Assembly: GCA_001179505.1 (NCBI GenBank)
Contig: CDMY01000467.1
Coordinates: 1-64,000, forward strand
Direction: 5' to 3'
DNA: 64,000 nucleotides
From: Vitrella brassicaformis
Taxonomy: Eukaryota > Sar > Vitrellaceae
Positions within the stretch are counted from its first letter, which is position 1. Every line of letters starts with the position of its first letter. Shown piece after piece: positions 49,469 to 58,990 of this stretch. The notes below the pieces were generated by a model. That model saw nothing but the letters and a program-made list of their open reading frames with translations. It was not told the DNA's origin and did not search any database. Both the position numbers and the translations under genes were made by a program.

Positions 49469-49780
49469 ATGGTACATGACATCTATGTGACGTCTTTTCT
49501 CGAATCATTCAAGGGACTGAAGCTAACCTCTAAGTCGGTAATGCTAGCCACCAAAAATAGCTACACCTTCACTGTCGATCGCCACTTGGACAAACCTTTA
49601 ATAAAAGCTGTGTTGGAGTTTCTCATGGACACACCTGTGGAAAGCGTACAAACACGTTCACTGCTAAAAACTCAGCGCACGCGTGGTAATACCAGAAAGA
49701 TGGCTGCTAGAAGCAAACTAAAGATAGTTCAGGTGACATTTAAGAATAAGACGCGCTTAAAAGAGTGGGTATCATACTAG
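49469..49780 (+). CDS. rpl23: 50S ribosomal protein L23
   Basis: The 103-residue protein has the uL23 pattern SVMLATKNSYTFTVDRHLDK, then PLIKAVLEFLMDTPVESVQT and a basic loop with RTRGNTRKMAARSKLKIVQV. L23 lines the exit tunnel. It stands between rpl4 and rpl2, the ancestral S10-operon order. Confidence 0.92.
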   Translation: MVHDIYVTSFLESFKGLKLTSKSVMLATKNSYTFTVDRHLDKPLIKAVLEFLMDTPVESVQTRSLLKTQRTRGNTRKMAARSKLKIVQVTFKNKTRLKEWVSY

Positions 49781-49857
49781 GCCCTGCATCGGATCAGCTT
49801 TTTTGTGTTCAGTAGTGTTAACAGACAATTCGTTACTAATATTATTTATTACAGAAG

Positions 49858-50703
49858 ATGCGTTCTCACAAAGCAACTACTCCTTCTAAACGCCACTTAA
49901 AAAGCATCAAAATGGGATTCCTTAGCCCTGGAAAAACAGAGAAAGCTTTAATCCTTCCCAAAGTCTCAAAGCAGGGACGCTCTAATTCAGGTCGCATAAC
50001 CTCTAGGTTCCGTGGAGGCAGGGGCAAACTGCTGTGCAGGAACATCGACTTTTGGTTCGCCAAGCGTGGCACGTTAGCTACTCGCGGAGCCGTTGTCGAG
50101 TTAGAGTATGACCCCGCCCGAACAGCTTATTTAGCTGTCATTTTGTTTTTAGACGGCAAACTTTCCACCGAGAGGCGTTACATGATTCCAACGGACAACC
50201 TTCAGGTTGGGGATGTAGTCGAAATCGGGGACAGCGCAAGCCTCAAGCCTGGTAACATCTTACCCCTATGGAAAATCTCCCCGGGGTCAGAAATTTGCTG
50301 CATCGAGCTCATGCCCGGAAGAGGCGCTCAGTTGGTTCGAGCTGCCGGGACGAAGGCTCAACTGCTTTTGGTAGATGAAAAACATGCGGCTATCCGACTT
50401 CCCTCACAGGAAGTGCGGTTAGTCCCTAAGGAGTGCTACGCAGTTATAGGCTGTATTAACACACCCTCGCACAATAAAACAACTAAGGGTAAAGCGGGGC
50501 GTAACCGCTGGCTGGGTCGAAGACCCAGAGTTCGAGGCTCAGCTATGAATCCGACCGATCACCCACATGGAGGTGGAGAAGGGCGGTGTCCGGTTGGTCG
50601 AAAGGTCCCTTCGACGCCATGGGGTAAATCAGCTTTCGGAGGGAGAACTCGAAAAACTAGCCGGCCTGCTAGTAAACTCATTTTAAAACCGCGTTATCGA
50701 TAA
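49858..50703 (+). CDS. rpl2: 50S ribosomal protein L2
   Basis: The 281-residue uL2 shows GRNNSGRITSRF-like sequence (QGRSNSGRITSRFRGGRGK), VELEYDPARTAYLAVILF and the C-terminal peptidyl-transferase contact RGSAMNPTDHPHGGGEGRCP, then GKSAFGGRTRK. The length is normal and there is no intron. Confidence 0.97.
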   Translation: MRSHKATTPSKRHLKSIKMGFLSPGKTEKALILPKVSKQGRSNSGRITSRFRGGRGKLLCRNIDFWFAKRGTLATRGAVVELEYDPARTAYLAVILFLDGKLSTERRYMIPTDNLQVGDVVEIGDSASLKPGNILPLWKISPGSEICCIELMPGRGAQLVRAAGTKAQLLLVDEKHAAIRLPSQEVRLVPKECYAVIGCINTPSHNKTTKGKAGRNRWLGRRPRVRGSAMNPTDHPHGGGEGRCPVGRKVPSTPWGKSAFGGRTRKTSRPASKLILKPRYR

Positions 50704-50757
50704 ACGCCTTGACCGGTATCCACATAATCATGAGGTTAAAACCATCACAGATGTATC

Positions 50758-51039
50758 ATGGCCAGATCACGTTGGAAAGCCACTCATTTAAGTTTGGGTT
50801 CGATACGAACTCTAGCGCACCTGCAATTCAGCAGAAAAAAGCAGAGCTCAGTATTAGTGTGGTCCAGACAGGCAATTGTTACTCCCGGGATGCTGGGCTT
50901 AACCATTGAGGTGCACGATGGACAGAAGCATGTTCCAGTCTATATAACGGACAATAAAGTCGGATATAGACTGGGTCAATTTGTGCCTACAAGAACGTTT
51001 CGCTCTCATCTGAAAAAAGACAAACGCGGGAAGCGTTAA
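50758..51039 (+). CDS. rps19: 30S ribosomal protein S19
   Basis: The 93-residue uS19 has VWSRQAIVTPGMLGLTIEVH, then DGQKHVPVYITDNKVGYRLG and EFxxTRxF-like QFVPTRTFRSHLKKDKRGKR. Start ATG at 50758. rpl22, which should follow, is missing; rps3 comes next. Confidence 0.95.
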   Translation: MARSRWKATHLSLGSIRTLAHLQFSRKKQSSVLVWSRQAIVTPGMLGLTIEVHDGQKHVPVYITDNKVGYRLGQFVPTRTFRSHLKKDKRGKR

Positions 51040-51106
51040 TAGTTAATACCAACAGTTTTGCTCTGTGTAGTGTTCGATGTCCAAGAATCGCCTTGTTGAT
51101 ATAAAC

Positions 51107-51850
51107 ATGGGACAAAAAATTAATCCTGTTGGCCTGAGAGCCAAGCTAGTAAACCGGTCAGGTGGATGGTATGCTCCACTTTCGTCAAAATTTAAACTTA
51201 GCTCCGATTATGCTAACAAACTCCATACAGACTTTGCTCTTCGCCAGGCTGTTCAGTCTTTGGCAACCTCATTGGATTTGGTCCAGGTCAAAGTGTTCTT
51301 AACACAGTCTAACAGACTCATTCTTACGCTGTTTCTTCCTTATCCGGACTATTTATACATGAATTTGAGTCCGCGCGTACACCCCACTATTACTCAGACA
51401 TTCAAGATAAGTCATGCCAGCAATTTGAAAGAGTCCTTAAAGACCTTGCTGGATTGGCCACGAAACCTACAAGTAAGGCTGCGGGCTCGAAAAATCTTTC
51501 TTTCGCAGCCTGTTAGTGTACAGATAAAACTTGTAAAAGCATCTTATCACCGTCCGGATTTTTTAGCTACCGCTATTCAGGCCAGCCTTCAGAAACGCGT
51601 TGCTATTCGCAGAGCCGTCAAGCTGTGGGCTCAGACTGCTTTAAATCAAAAGGTAGGTAGTTTTCGCGTTCAGGGAGTCCGAGTCCGGCTGTCGGGAAGA
51701 TTAAATAACGCCGAAATGGCTAGCAGTGAGCAGTTAAGTTTTGGTAAGGTCTCTTTACATACTATTTCGGCTCCAGTTGACTATTGTTGCCGTCATTACC
51801 GCACTTCGTCTGGTGTTCTGGGGATAAAGGTTTGGGTAGCTCGATACTAA
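51107..51850 (+). CDS. rps3: 30S ribosomal protein S3
   Basis: The ATG at 51107 gives MGQKINPVGLRAKLVNRSGG, the standard uS3 start; 51077 would add ten residues. The C-terminal domain has GSFRVQGVRVRLSGRLNNAE and ISAPVDYCCRHYRTSSGVLG then IKVWVARY. The middle is divergent. At 247 residues the length is normal. Confidence 0.95.
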   Translation: MGQKINPVGLRAKLVNRSGGWYAPLSSKFKLSSDYANKLHTDFALRQAVQSLATSLDLVQVKVFLTQSNRLILTLFLPYPDYLYMNLSPRVHPTITQTFKISHASNLKESLKTLLDWPRNLQVRLRARKIFLSQPVSVQIKLVKASYHRPDFLATAIQASLQKRVAIRRAVKLWAQTALNQKVGSFRVQGVRVRLSGRLNNAEMASSEQLSFGKVSLHTISAPVDYCCRHYRTSSGVLGIKVWVARY

Positions 51851-51917
51851 AAGAAACAAAATATTTCAGAATTGGCGTAGTGTTTAATGTGGGAAAGCTC
51901 AAAATAAAACTAAGAAA

Positions 51918-52328
51918 ATGCTGCAACCCAAAAACGCGAAGTTTCCAAAACAACAAAGAGGTAGGTTGAGAGGTAAGGCTTCTTCGGGCCAGTTTTTAGA
52001 ATTCGGTGTCTGGGGGCTACAAGCTAGAGAATCGGGGCACCTAACTGCCAAACAAATAGAATCTGCTCGACGAGTAATAGTCAGGAGAACTCGTCGTGTA
52101 GGAAAGCTGTGGATCAGAGTTTTTCCCGACAAGCCTATCACTGCTCGAGTAGCCGAGTCCAGGATGGGCTCAGGAAAAGGCGCGGTGGACCACTGGGCGG
52201 CTGTGGTCAAAAAAAATGACGTCCTGTTTGAGTTGACCGACGTAGGCTTTGATTTGGCCTTGGAAGCGTTTCGTGCTGCGGCATTCAAGTTCGGAATCTC
52301 AACAAAAATTATCTATCGTTCTCTTTGA
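51918..52328 (+). CDS. rpl16: 50S ribosomal protein L16
   Basis: The 136-residue uL16 has MLQPKNAKFPKQQRGRLRGK, ESARRVIVRRTRRVGKLWIR, PDKPITARVAESRMGSGKGA and the C-terminal EAFRAAAFKFGISTKII. Length normal, no intron. rpl29, which should follow, is absent before rps17. Confidence 0.97.
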   Translation: MLQPKNAKFPKQQRGRLRGKASSGQFLEFGVWGLQARESGHLTAKQIESARRVIVRRTRRVGKLWIRVFPDKPITARVAESRMGSGKGAVDHWAAVVKKNDVLFELTDVGFDLALEAFRAAAFKFGISTKIIYRSL

Positions 52329-52417
52329 GGACCCCGATCCTGTGTGAAAACAAAGTATACCGTAGTGTGTTTTGAAATGAGCAACAATTTTACTGTGGGT
52401 ATCATTTCGGCCCAAAC

Positions 52418-52669
52418 ATGGTTAGCGAGTTAGTAGGTTTTGTGACCAGTGTGTCAATGAATAAGACTATTACGGTCCTTATACCGATTAAGGCTAAGGA
52501 CCCAGAATATGAAAACGAAACATTGAGAAGCAAAAGTGTTTTAGTGCATGACGAACGTCAAGAGGCTGAATTAGGGGACTGTGTGTTGGTTGAAGTGACT
52601 CGCCCTCAAAGTCGAAGGAAAAACTGGAAATTAATAAGATTGTTACCCCGAACCTCACTTAAAACATAG
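52418..52669 (+). CDS. rps17: 30S ribosomal protein S17
   Basis: The 83-residue uS17 has ELVGFVTSVSMNKTITVLIP at the start, KSVLVHDERQEAELGDCVLV and TRPQSRRKNWKLIRLL, matching the family blocks GxVxSxxMxKTxxV and GDxVxIxExRPxSKxKxWxLV. Confidence 0.93.
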   Translation: MVSELVGFVTSVSMNKTITVLIPIKAKDPEYENETLRSKSVLVHDERQEAELGDCVLVEVTRPQSRRKNWKLIRLLPRTSLKT

Positions 52670-52738
52670 TAGTGTTTGACGCAACCTCGAGTGGAGTTGA
52701 ATCCAGAACGGTGAAGTTACATAAAAGCTAAGATTGAA

Positions 52739-53104
52739 ATGGTCCAAAAACAAACTAGGCTCCTAGTGACAGATAATAGCGGCGCAAAGCAAATACTTTG
52801 CATCGGTATTATAAGCAGCAAAGGGAAGACAGCCACTGTTGGAGACGTAATTCTGGGTGTCGTAAAAAATTCTTATCCTGATATGCCAGTTAAGAAGTCA
52901 GACCTTGTTAAAGCCGTAGTGGTGCGAACCAAAAAGCCCATTAACAGACCAGATGGATCCCAGCTCTACTTCAGTGACAACGCCGCTGTAGTGGTGAACA
53001 ACAATTATGATCCCGTAGGGTCACGTATTTTCGGGCCTGTGGCACGAGAGGTGAGAGACAAAAAAATGCTGAAGTTAATTTCTCTGGCTGAGGAAGTTCT
53101 GTGA
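52739..53104 (+). CDS. rpl14: 50S ribosomal protein L14
   Basis: The 121-residue uL14 reads MVQKQTRLLVTDNSGAKQIL, then VGDVILGVVKNSYPDMPVKK, VVVRTKKPINRPDGSQLYFS and PVGSRIFGPVAREVRDKKML. Length is normal. rpl24, which usually follows, is absent before rpl5. Confidence 0.97.
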   Translation: MVQKQTRLLVTDNSGAKQILCIGIISSKGKTATVGDVILGVVKNSYPDMPVKKSDLVKAVVVRTKKPINRPDGSQLYFSDNAAVVVNNNYDPVGSRIFGPVAREVRDKKMLKLISLAEEVL

Positions 53105-53155
53105 AGGTAAATTTTACCGACTTTTTAGTTAGAAAACCGCTGCTTTTCATACTCG

Positions 53156-53695
53156 ATGCTTACCCAATCTATAAGAGACATACAAAAACCACGTATCCAG
53201 GGAAAGGGCTCCTTCAGGGAACGTGTGTGCACACCCAAGCTCACGAAAGTAATTGTGCACAGAAGTCTAGGAATAAAAGCTCAAGATAGTAAAGTGTTAA
53301 AACAAAGCATAGAGGAATTCCGATCAATTACGGGACAGCAACCAGTTTTAACCCGGGCAAAAAAGTCCATAGCCGCCTTCAAAGTGAGAAAAAATATGGT
53401 CACAGGTATGAAAGTCACCCTGCGCGGACAAAAAATGTATGCCTTCGTCGATAAACTAATTCACCTGGTTCTTCCTCAAGTTAAAGATTTCCAAGGATTG
53501 AACTTACGGCAATTCGATGAATTTGGCAACTATCATTTAGGATTCACAGACCAAGGTGTGTTCCCCGAGCTAGAGGTTGATTTTCAAGAACTCAAGCTTG
53601 GCTTGGAAGTCAGTTTTATAACCAGTGTTGTAAATAGCGACAAAGCGCGTCAATTGTTTACCGATATGGGCTTTGTTTTCCAGACAAAAAGATAA
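53156..53695 (+). CDS. rpl5: 50S ribosomal protein L5
   Basis: The 179-residue uL5 has KLTKVIVHRSLGIKAQDSKV, EFRSITGQQPVLTRAKKSIA, FKVRKNMVTGMKVTLRGQKM and the C-terminal DKARQLFTDMGFVF. L5 binds 5S rRNA in the central protuberance. Confidence 0.96.
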   Translation: MLTQSIRDIQKPRIQGKGSFRERVCTPKLTKVIVHRSLGIKAQDSKVLKQSIEEFRSITGQQPVLTRAKKSIAAFKVRKNMVTGMKVTLRGQKMYAFVDKLIHLVLPQVKDFQGLNLRQFDEFGNYHLGFTDQGVFPELEVDFQELKLGLEVSFITSVVNSDKARQLFTDMGFVFQTKR

Positions 53696-53744
53696 GTCCT
53701 TGTTGTTGTTTCGAAAGGAATTCGGGTCATCTAAAAAAGCCTAG

Positions 53745-54146
53745 ATGGATCTTGTCTCAGACGCTTTGTGCCGAATAAAAAACGCTTATCGAGCTAAACA
53801 TACTTTGACGTTACTGCCTGCCTCTTTAGTGGTTTTTAGAATCTGTACAGTGATGGCGGCCAGAGGGTTTGTAGACTCGGTGCGATGGCTTTCGTTACGC
53901 TCTACGGGAATGCAAGATAAAATAGTGGTAACTTTTAAATACTCGGGAGTGCGCCGCGTCTCTGCTATAAAGGGCCTCAAGCGCATAAGTAAACCTGGAG
54001 CAAGGTTATATTTACCCAGCCGCCGGCTCCCTCGGCTTTTAGGCGGTTTGGGCTTAGTGATAGTCTCCACTAGTTCGGGAATAATGTCGGTTTCCAGAGC
54101 CAAAAGCTTAGGCATAGGGGGTGAAGTGGTCTGTTATGTTTGGTAG
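53745..54146 (+). CDS. rps8: 30S ribosomal protein S8
   Basis: The 133-residue uS8 starts MDLVSDALCRIKNAYRAKHT, like the family MVxDTIADMLTRIRNAxxAKH, and ends with GLGLVIVSTSSGIMSVSRAK and GIGGEVVCYVW (family GxGIAIVSTSxGVMTDxEAR...GGExLCxVW). Confidence 0.95.
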   Translation: MDLVSDALCRIKNAYRAKHTLTLLPASLVVFRICTVMAARGFVDSVRWLSLRSTGMQDKIVVTFKYSGVRRVSAIKGLKRISKPGARLYLPSRRLPRLLGGLGLVIVSTSSGIMSVSRAKSLGIGGEVVCYVW

Positions 54147-54188
54147 ACGAGTGGGATATTAAGATAGTGCTTAAAGAATTTCATTGAC

Positions 54189-54764
54189 ATGCCCAGAAAA
54201 GCCAATATTATTAATCGCCGTAGCCTTAATTTGGTTTCTAAAGCGGAGGCTGTGTCGTGCGCTTGGATATTAGATCGGTACGCAGGACGGGCTCGGGTAA
54301 AAATAGAAAACCAAGTCCATGCTTTGCAGCGAGATATCCCGGATCTAGTGACCTGCTGCAACGGTAGGTGTTTTATATACTTTTCTAAAAAAGATGAGTC
54401 GAAAAAAGCCCGACAACTTCAAGGTACTTTGTCTAAAGTGCTAGCGAATATAATACAAGGTATAGCTGTAGGTGCAGAAGTTAAGCTCCGATTAAATGGC
54501 GTCGGCTATAAGGCGAAAGTTGAACAGCAAAAACTAATTTTAGATGTGGGCTTTAGTCACTCTGTAAACATACCGATTCCACCGGACATAACAGCTTCTT
54601 TGCCAGACACTACCAGTATTACTTTGTCGGCTACAAATAAAGAAAAGTTGGGTGCGTTTGCAGCCAAGTTAAGGCAAGTACGTCCTCCCGAACCATATAA
54701 AGGTAAGGGAATTCAGTATGTTACGGAAAGTGTTAGTCTGAAGTCCGGTAAATCGAAGCGTTAG
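54189..54764 (+). CDS. rpl6: 50S ribosomal protein L6
   Basis: The 191-residue uL6 is marked by LANIIQGIAVGAEVKLRLNG, VGYKAKVEQQKLILDVGFSH and RQVRPPEPYKGKGIQYVTES (family IRxxRPPEPYKGKGIRY). The first 80 residues are divergent. rpl18, expected next, is absent; secY follows. Confidence 0.93.
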   Translation: MPRKANIINRRSLNLVSKAEAVSCAWILDRYAGRARVKIENQVHALQRDIPDLVTCCNGRCFIYFSKKDESKKARQLQGTLSKVLANIIQGIAVGAEVKLRLNGVGYKAKVEQQKLILDVGFSHSVNIPIPPDITASLPDTTSITLSATNKEKLGAFAAKLRQVRPPEPYKGKGIQYVTESVSLKSGKSKR

Positions 54765-54802
54765 ATTATTAAGTTAGTTCCCTGCACAGTTCTCATAGGT
54801 AA

Positions 54803-55990
54803 GTGAGAAACTATTCGTTGTCGGTTGATCAGAGGCTAGCCGATCGTTTTTTTTACTTGGGGTTAATACTATTTTTTTATAAGTGGTTGTCCCAAGTCCC
54901 GATTCCTTTTTTTTCCTTGAACTTACTTTTAGACCAGCTCGGCTCTTTGCCACAATTGAATTCAACTCAGTTGAGTCCGGTGTTATCGGTGAGCGCAGCG
55001 GGAATTGCACCTTACCTGTACGCCTCCAGCATTTTAGAGTTTGCAACATTGAGTATTCCCAGTCTAAAAAAAAACAGGGAGCTCGGCGGCTCTGCTTGGG
55101 TCAAGCAATTAAATTTGTGGAAGCGTTATCTAGCCACAGGATTCATAGTAGCTAGCTCTTGGCAAAAATGTTATGGGTTGAGCTACGGTCTATTTAGCAT
55201 TAACACGTTGGATTTTATGATCTTGATGTCGGTTTTTGTATCGGGCGGGTTATTCGTCATATGGATGGCAGAAACGTTGAGCATTTACACGCTGAGCATC
55301 GGGTCTAATATATTGATTATGTTTGATATTTTAAGTGATTTAGGCAGGCTATCTCTATCGCAGTTATTTAGTTTCAAAGCCGGAATTTTATTATTTGTTG
55401 TTCTCTGGGGAAGTCTTGTGCTAACCGAAGCCCAGCGAAAACTACCTTTGGTAGTCTCTCGTCTGACCGGAGAGAGCTCAAGCGAGTTACCTAGAGCCAG
55501 GGAGGACCGGCCTGCAATTGATGATTATCTATCAATTTCCATTGTTCCGGGAGGCTCGACTCTGTCCATTCTGACCTTAGCTCTGTGCTTGTTTGTGGTA
55601 GGTTTTTTAAAGTCGTCTTCATCGCTAGTGCTACAACTAGCTGCGACTGCGGCCACTTTGCTCGTTTACTACCTAGTATCAAAAGCTTTCGTTGACTTTG
55701 CCTTGAATACGGAAGAAATAACAAAATCTCTAAGAAAAATGTCTGTCAGTCTTTACGGGATCAAGTCAGGTCCCTCAACTCTCAAGTATCTTAATGATGT
55801 CAAAGCAGTACTATTTTTGATCCCATTCCTAAGCACGGCCTTTTTTATTTTGGCTCCGTTTTTAAGTAGCATCTACATAAAAAATTCGGAAAATCCCGTC
55901 TTTTCGTTTGTCCCTTCCCTGTTTCTGATTTACAGTATTTACAATGACCTTTTTTATAAAGTATCCGCTTATCTAAAACTAGACGATTGA
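54803..55990 (+). CDS. secY: SecY preprotein translocase channel
   Basis: The 395-residue polytopic protein starts at GTG 54803 and shows LRLxxxFxxLILxFYKxxxxIPIP-type sequence (FYLGLILFFYKWLSQVPIPF), SAAGIAPYLYASSILEFATL (family GIxPYINASIIxQLLT), LTEAQRKLPLVVSRL and late helices. It forms the membrane channel used with SecA. It is slightly short (usual 400-430). Confidence 0.93.
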   Translation: MRNYSLSVDQRLADRFFYLGLILFFYKWLSQVPIPFFSLNLLLDQLGSLPQLNSTQLSPVLSVSAAGIAPYLYASSILEFATLSIPSLKKNRELGGSAWVKQLNLWKRYLATGFIVASSWQKCYGLSYGLFSINTLDFMILMSVFVSGGLFVIWMAETLSIYTLSIGSNILIMFDILSDLGRLSLSQLFSFKAGILLFVVLWGSLVLTEAQRKLPLVVSRLTGESSSELPRAREDRPAIDDYLSISIVPGGSTLSILTLALCLFVVGFLKSSSSLVLQLAATAATLLVYYLVSKAFVDFALNTEEITKSLRKMSVSLYGIKSGPSTLKYLNDVKAVLFLIPFLSTAFFILAPFLSSIYIKNSENPVFSFVPSLFLIYSIYNDLFYKVSAYLKLDD

Positions 55991-56071
55991 TCCTACAAAA
56001 GCCTGTAGTGTTGGAAGTTTATTGGAACACATAGAAAAGGCTCCTCAGAGCAAAAGTTAACCTCCGACTAC

Positions 56072-57766
56072 ATGACAGTGAGATTCACAAAGAAACCCAA
56101 GACAGGCCTTAGATTTTCAGCTGTTTTGTCTAGAAAACTTTCGCGTTACAAAACTCCTACTCTCAATCCTGAGGCGAGGCCGACGAGTGGCCCTGCTCGG
56201 CCTTTACCAAGTCATTCTAGAAGCCCTTCGACCTCGACAAGCTACTGCACTTTTACACGCACGAAAAGGATTTTAAGGCATCTGTCCCAGCCTTCTGCAA
56301 ACATCGAAAACAAGGCCCTGCTGCACGATTATATTCAGATGCTCTCGGGGACGAACATGTGTTACTCCGTTCCTGATTCGAGCCGAGAGCTCTTTGGCGT
56401 AAAACGTTTGTCTATGTGCCGATTGAAGGAAGCTAAGTTGCACAGAAAGCTTACCGCAAAGTTGAGCTACGCTTTATCCGGTGACTCTGGTCTTTCGCGG
56501 GATGCTTTACAGTATAAGAAGCTATTTGAGCATCGTCTATATTCTAAGCTTATGGATAAGCTTCGTACACGAGGAGCTGCCTTCTCTGCAATTACTGAGT
56601 CTCACTTAGACGACACCGTTCAAAGAACGGATCTCAGAGAACAGTATTTGTTTTCAGGACTTACTTACCTGAGCGCCACTGGCCGTAGATCGGAGTTTGT
56701 GACAAATCTTCCGCGTCTTAAAGAACTGATTCGTCAAAGCAGAGAGAACATCCAATTTATTTTACTCGAACTTGGCCTCACTCAAGCTGCACGGACACGA
56801 AAGCTTTATCCGTCTACCTCTGCTGTGACATCGGACAGACGAATAAGAGCCTTGCGAAAAGTTCTGCGTATCCTTAAAAAAGTGGGCCGCTCCGAGTCGC
56901 CTCTGACCGCTTTAATTGCTAACGCATCTGGAGTGAGAGTGTCCCGACTGTCTGAACTTTTGGCAAACAGAATGTTTTCTTTGGCTGCTTTATCTACTAT
57001 ATCAACCAAGCCTGGCAAGACGTCAGAAAAACCGCACAAATCACTCTTTAAACTCCTTAGTCCGATGAGTCTGCAGCCGCTCACAGCGGCCCAGTCGTCA
57101 TCCACGGAAAAGGAAAGAAGCTTAATAAATTCTTTAACATTCAAAGATATTACTAGACGCGGCGAGTTGGAAGTACGTCAAGGTGACTTGGCGAGCACAT
57201 CCTTTGGTCAGCAAAGGGCCCAGCGAGAGCTGCCACAAAAGCATCCTATTCTGCAGGAAGTTCTGGAATACCGGGGAGTCTCACGAACGAGGGCTGGAGG
57301 GCGGTCTAGGAGATTTAGGGTCTTACTGGTCATAGGTCGGAAGACGGGCTGGGTAGGTGTGGGCTTGGGAAAACATAAATACATTCCCGAGGCCATACAG
57401 AAAGCCAAGCGAGACGCCGCTAGAAACATATCTTTTCTAAGACGAACTGCAGTAGGAAGTATTTCTAATACAGTGAAAGGCAAATTCAAGAAGGCCCACG
57501 TCCTCTTGAAGCCCCTGCCCGTAGGATCAGGGATGATGACTGGTTCTTGTTTAAAGAACGTCCTCGTCTTAGCAGGATATAGTAACGTTTGGGGACTCCA
57601 GATGGGCACGCCCAATAAAATATGCAATGTGAAAGCAGTTTTAGACGCATTAGGTCAATTGCGTTCAGATGTGGAGATTATAGGTGCGCGACAGAGTAAG
57701 CGTGACGACACGAAACCACAGGAGAGTCTTGTGTGCGCCCTAAAATTATATGCGGAAACCCGGTAG
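56072..57766 (+). CDS. rps5: 30S ribosomal protein S5 with a very long N-terminal extension
   Basis: Only the last ~165 residues (from about 57265) match uS5: SRTRAGGRSRRFRVLLVIGR, then GWVGVGLGKHKYIPEAIQKA, HVLLKPLPVGSGMMTG and KNVLVLAGYSNVWGLQMGTP. Before them come about 395 basic, serine- and arginine-rich residues with no family I recognise; they are not rpl18, rps20 or another ribosomal protein by eye. The frame is open throughout with no internal stop, so it is not simply a broken upstream gene. The position after secY is unusual (S5 normally precedes it). The S5 call is firm; the nature of the extension is unknown. Confidence 0.9.
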   Translation: MTVRFTKKPKTGLRFSAVLSRKLSRYKTPTLNPEARPTSGPARPLPSHSRSPSTSTSYCTFTRTKRILRHLSQPSANIENKALLHDYIQMLSGTNMCYSVPDSSRELFGVKRLSMCRLKEAKLHRKLTAKLSYALSGDSGLSRDALQYKKLFEHRLYSKLMDKLRTRGAAFSAITESHLDDTVQRTDLREQYLFSGLTYLSATGRRSEFVTNLPRLKELIRQSRENIQFILLELGLTQAARTRKLYPSTSAVTSDRRIRALRKVLRILKKVGRSESPLTALIANASGVRVSRLSELLANRMFSLAALSTISTKPGKTSEKPHKSLFKLLSPMSLQPLTAAQSSSTEKERSLINSLTFKDITRRGELEVRQGDLASTSFGQQRAQRELPQKHPILQEVLEYRGVSRTRAGGRSRRFRVLLVIGRKTGWVGVGLGKHKYIPEAIQKAKRDAARNISFLRRTAVGSISNTVKGKFKKAHVLLKPLPVGSGMMTGSCLKNVLVLAGYSNVWGLQMGTPNKICNVKAVLDALGQLRSDVEIIGARQSKRDDTKPQESLVCALKLYAETR

Positions 57767-57813
57767 CGTTAAGTTAGAATTTAAGGTATATTCCGGTGAT
57801 ACTATTTAATCTC

Positions 57814-58206
57814 ATGCGTTTTATGGCCAGCCCTAAGGGAGCTCTGACAATTACGTCTTCTCGATTACGATTGGAAGGAGTCCTGCTTCCTTCTAGTCAA
57901 CATATTAAACACGCGCTCACAAACCTCAAAGGGATACAGCACGGCAGGGCTTCCATATTGTTATTACGAGCCAGGCTAAATCCTAAGAGGCGTGTAGGAT
58001 TGTTGACGAACGAGCAAGTAAAGCAGCTGCGAACTTCTTTTTCTAACGCCAGTTTTTCCACTGAAAACGTACTTATGCGAAGCTTTTTTCTGTCAAAACA
58101 AAGGCTATACGAGGCGCGTTTAATTCGAGGGGTGCGGCTTCGAAGACGACTTACTAATAGAGGACAAAGAACTAAAAACAACAACAAAACTATAAAAAGA
58201 TTTTAA
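57814..58206 (+). CDS. rps13: 30S ribosomal protein S13
   Basis: The 130-residue basic protein matches uS13: [20 protein letters not shown] (family VRIAGVDLPxNKRIxxALTxI), [22 protein letters not shown] and the C-terminal [20 protein letters not shown]. The ATG at 57814 is chosen over GTG 57796; ATG 57823 is also possible. Confidence 0.93.
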   Translation: MRFMASPKGALTITSSRLRLEGVLLPSSQHIKHALTNLKGIQHGRASILLLRARLNPKRRVGLLTNEQVKQLRTSFSNASFSTENVLMRSFFLSKQRLYEARLIRGVRLRRRLTNRGQRTKNNNKTIKRF

Positions 58207-58268
58207 AGTATCAAAGTGGCCTCTGTTCCTTGTCTTTGCACATAATAGGAAGCGTTAAATTGAAGACA

Positions 58269-58385
58269 ATGATGAAAGTACGATCTTCGTTAAAGCTGAG
58301 ATGCGCCAAGTGTAAAGTCGTTCGCCGTTCGAACAAGATATATGTCTTGTGTCAAAACCCGAAACACAAGCAAAGGCAAGGATAG
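58269..58385 (+). CDS. rpl36: 50S ribosomal protein L36
   Basis: A 38-residue [23 protein letters not shown] followed by [18 protein letters not shown], matches bL36 ([37 protein letters not shown]). Two zinc cysteines are in CAKC, a third is in LCQN, and the fourth ligand is the histidine in PKHKQ. The second ATG (58272) gives the usual 37 residues. Confidence 0.96.
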   Translation: MMKVRSSLKLRCAKCKVVRRSNKIYVLCQNPKHKQRQG

Positions 58386-58429
58386 CTCTTGTGGTATTTT
58401 ACCATATAAAAAAGAACGCTTTATGTGAA

Positions 58430-58939
58430 ATGAGACGTTACCCAATGCTGCGTGACAAGGGAGGAGCTTCTAAACCCTTTGTGCCCCAACCGTTTAAGTC
58501 TAACCTGATGGCCCGTTTCGGAAAAACAACTAGCAAGATAGCAGTTGTATATGTTTACGTCACCCGTCAAAATGTGATTCTGACGTTAGTGGATTTGAAA
58601 AGTCGAAAAGGATGGCTAGACACTATTGATCGAAAACGCAGTTTTCTTGTTCGAACTGTAGCGTGTGTTTCTTCGGGACAATGTGGATTTCGAGGAAAGA
58701 GAAAAACGGCACCCTTTGCCATAAATTTGACTACCAAAAAACTGTTGAAATCGGCCTCGGATCTGGGCTATACGCACTTACGCTTGGTTCTTAGGGGGAA
58801 TGGGTATAATCGAGAAACCATTTTGAAGACATTTCTGCGCGCAAAAACCAAACAACATAGAATTCCCATTTTGTCTGTGACAGACGTGACTTTAGCTCCG
58901 CACAATGGGTGCCGGCCTAAGAATAGAAAAAGAAGGTAG
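58430..58939 (+). CDS. rps11: 30S ribosomal protein S11
   Basis: The C-terminal half is clear uS11: SGQCGFRGKRKTAPFAINLT (family SAGxxGFKGxRKxTPxAAQ), GYTHLRLVLRGNGYNRETIL and SVTDVTLAPHNGCRPKNRKR. From the ATG at 58430 it has 169 residues, about 40 more than usual; the frame is also open upstream to a GTG at 58349 inside rpl36. The true start is uncertain (58430, 58445 or 58508). Confidence 0.9.
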   Translation: MRRYPMLRDKGGASKPFVPQPFKSNLMARFGKTTSKIAVVYVYVTRQNVILTLVDLKSRKGWLDTIDRKRSFLVRTVACVSSGQCGFRGKRKTAPFAINLTTKKLLKSASDLGYTHLRLVLRGNGYNRETILKTFLRAKTKQHRIPILSVTDVTLAPHNGCRPKNRKRR

Positions 58940-58990
58940 TTGAAACGAATGCAAGCTAGCTTTAAAAAACAAACCTTTAGATAGCTTACT

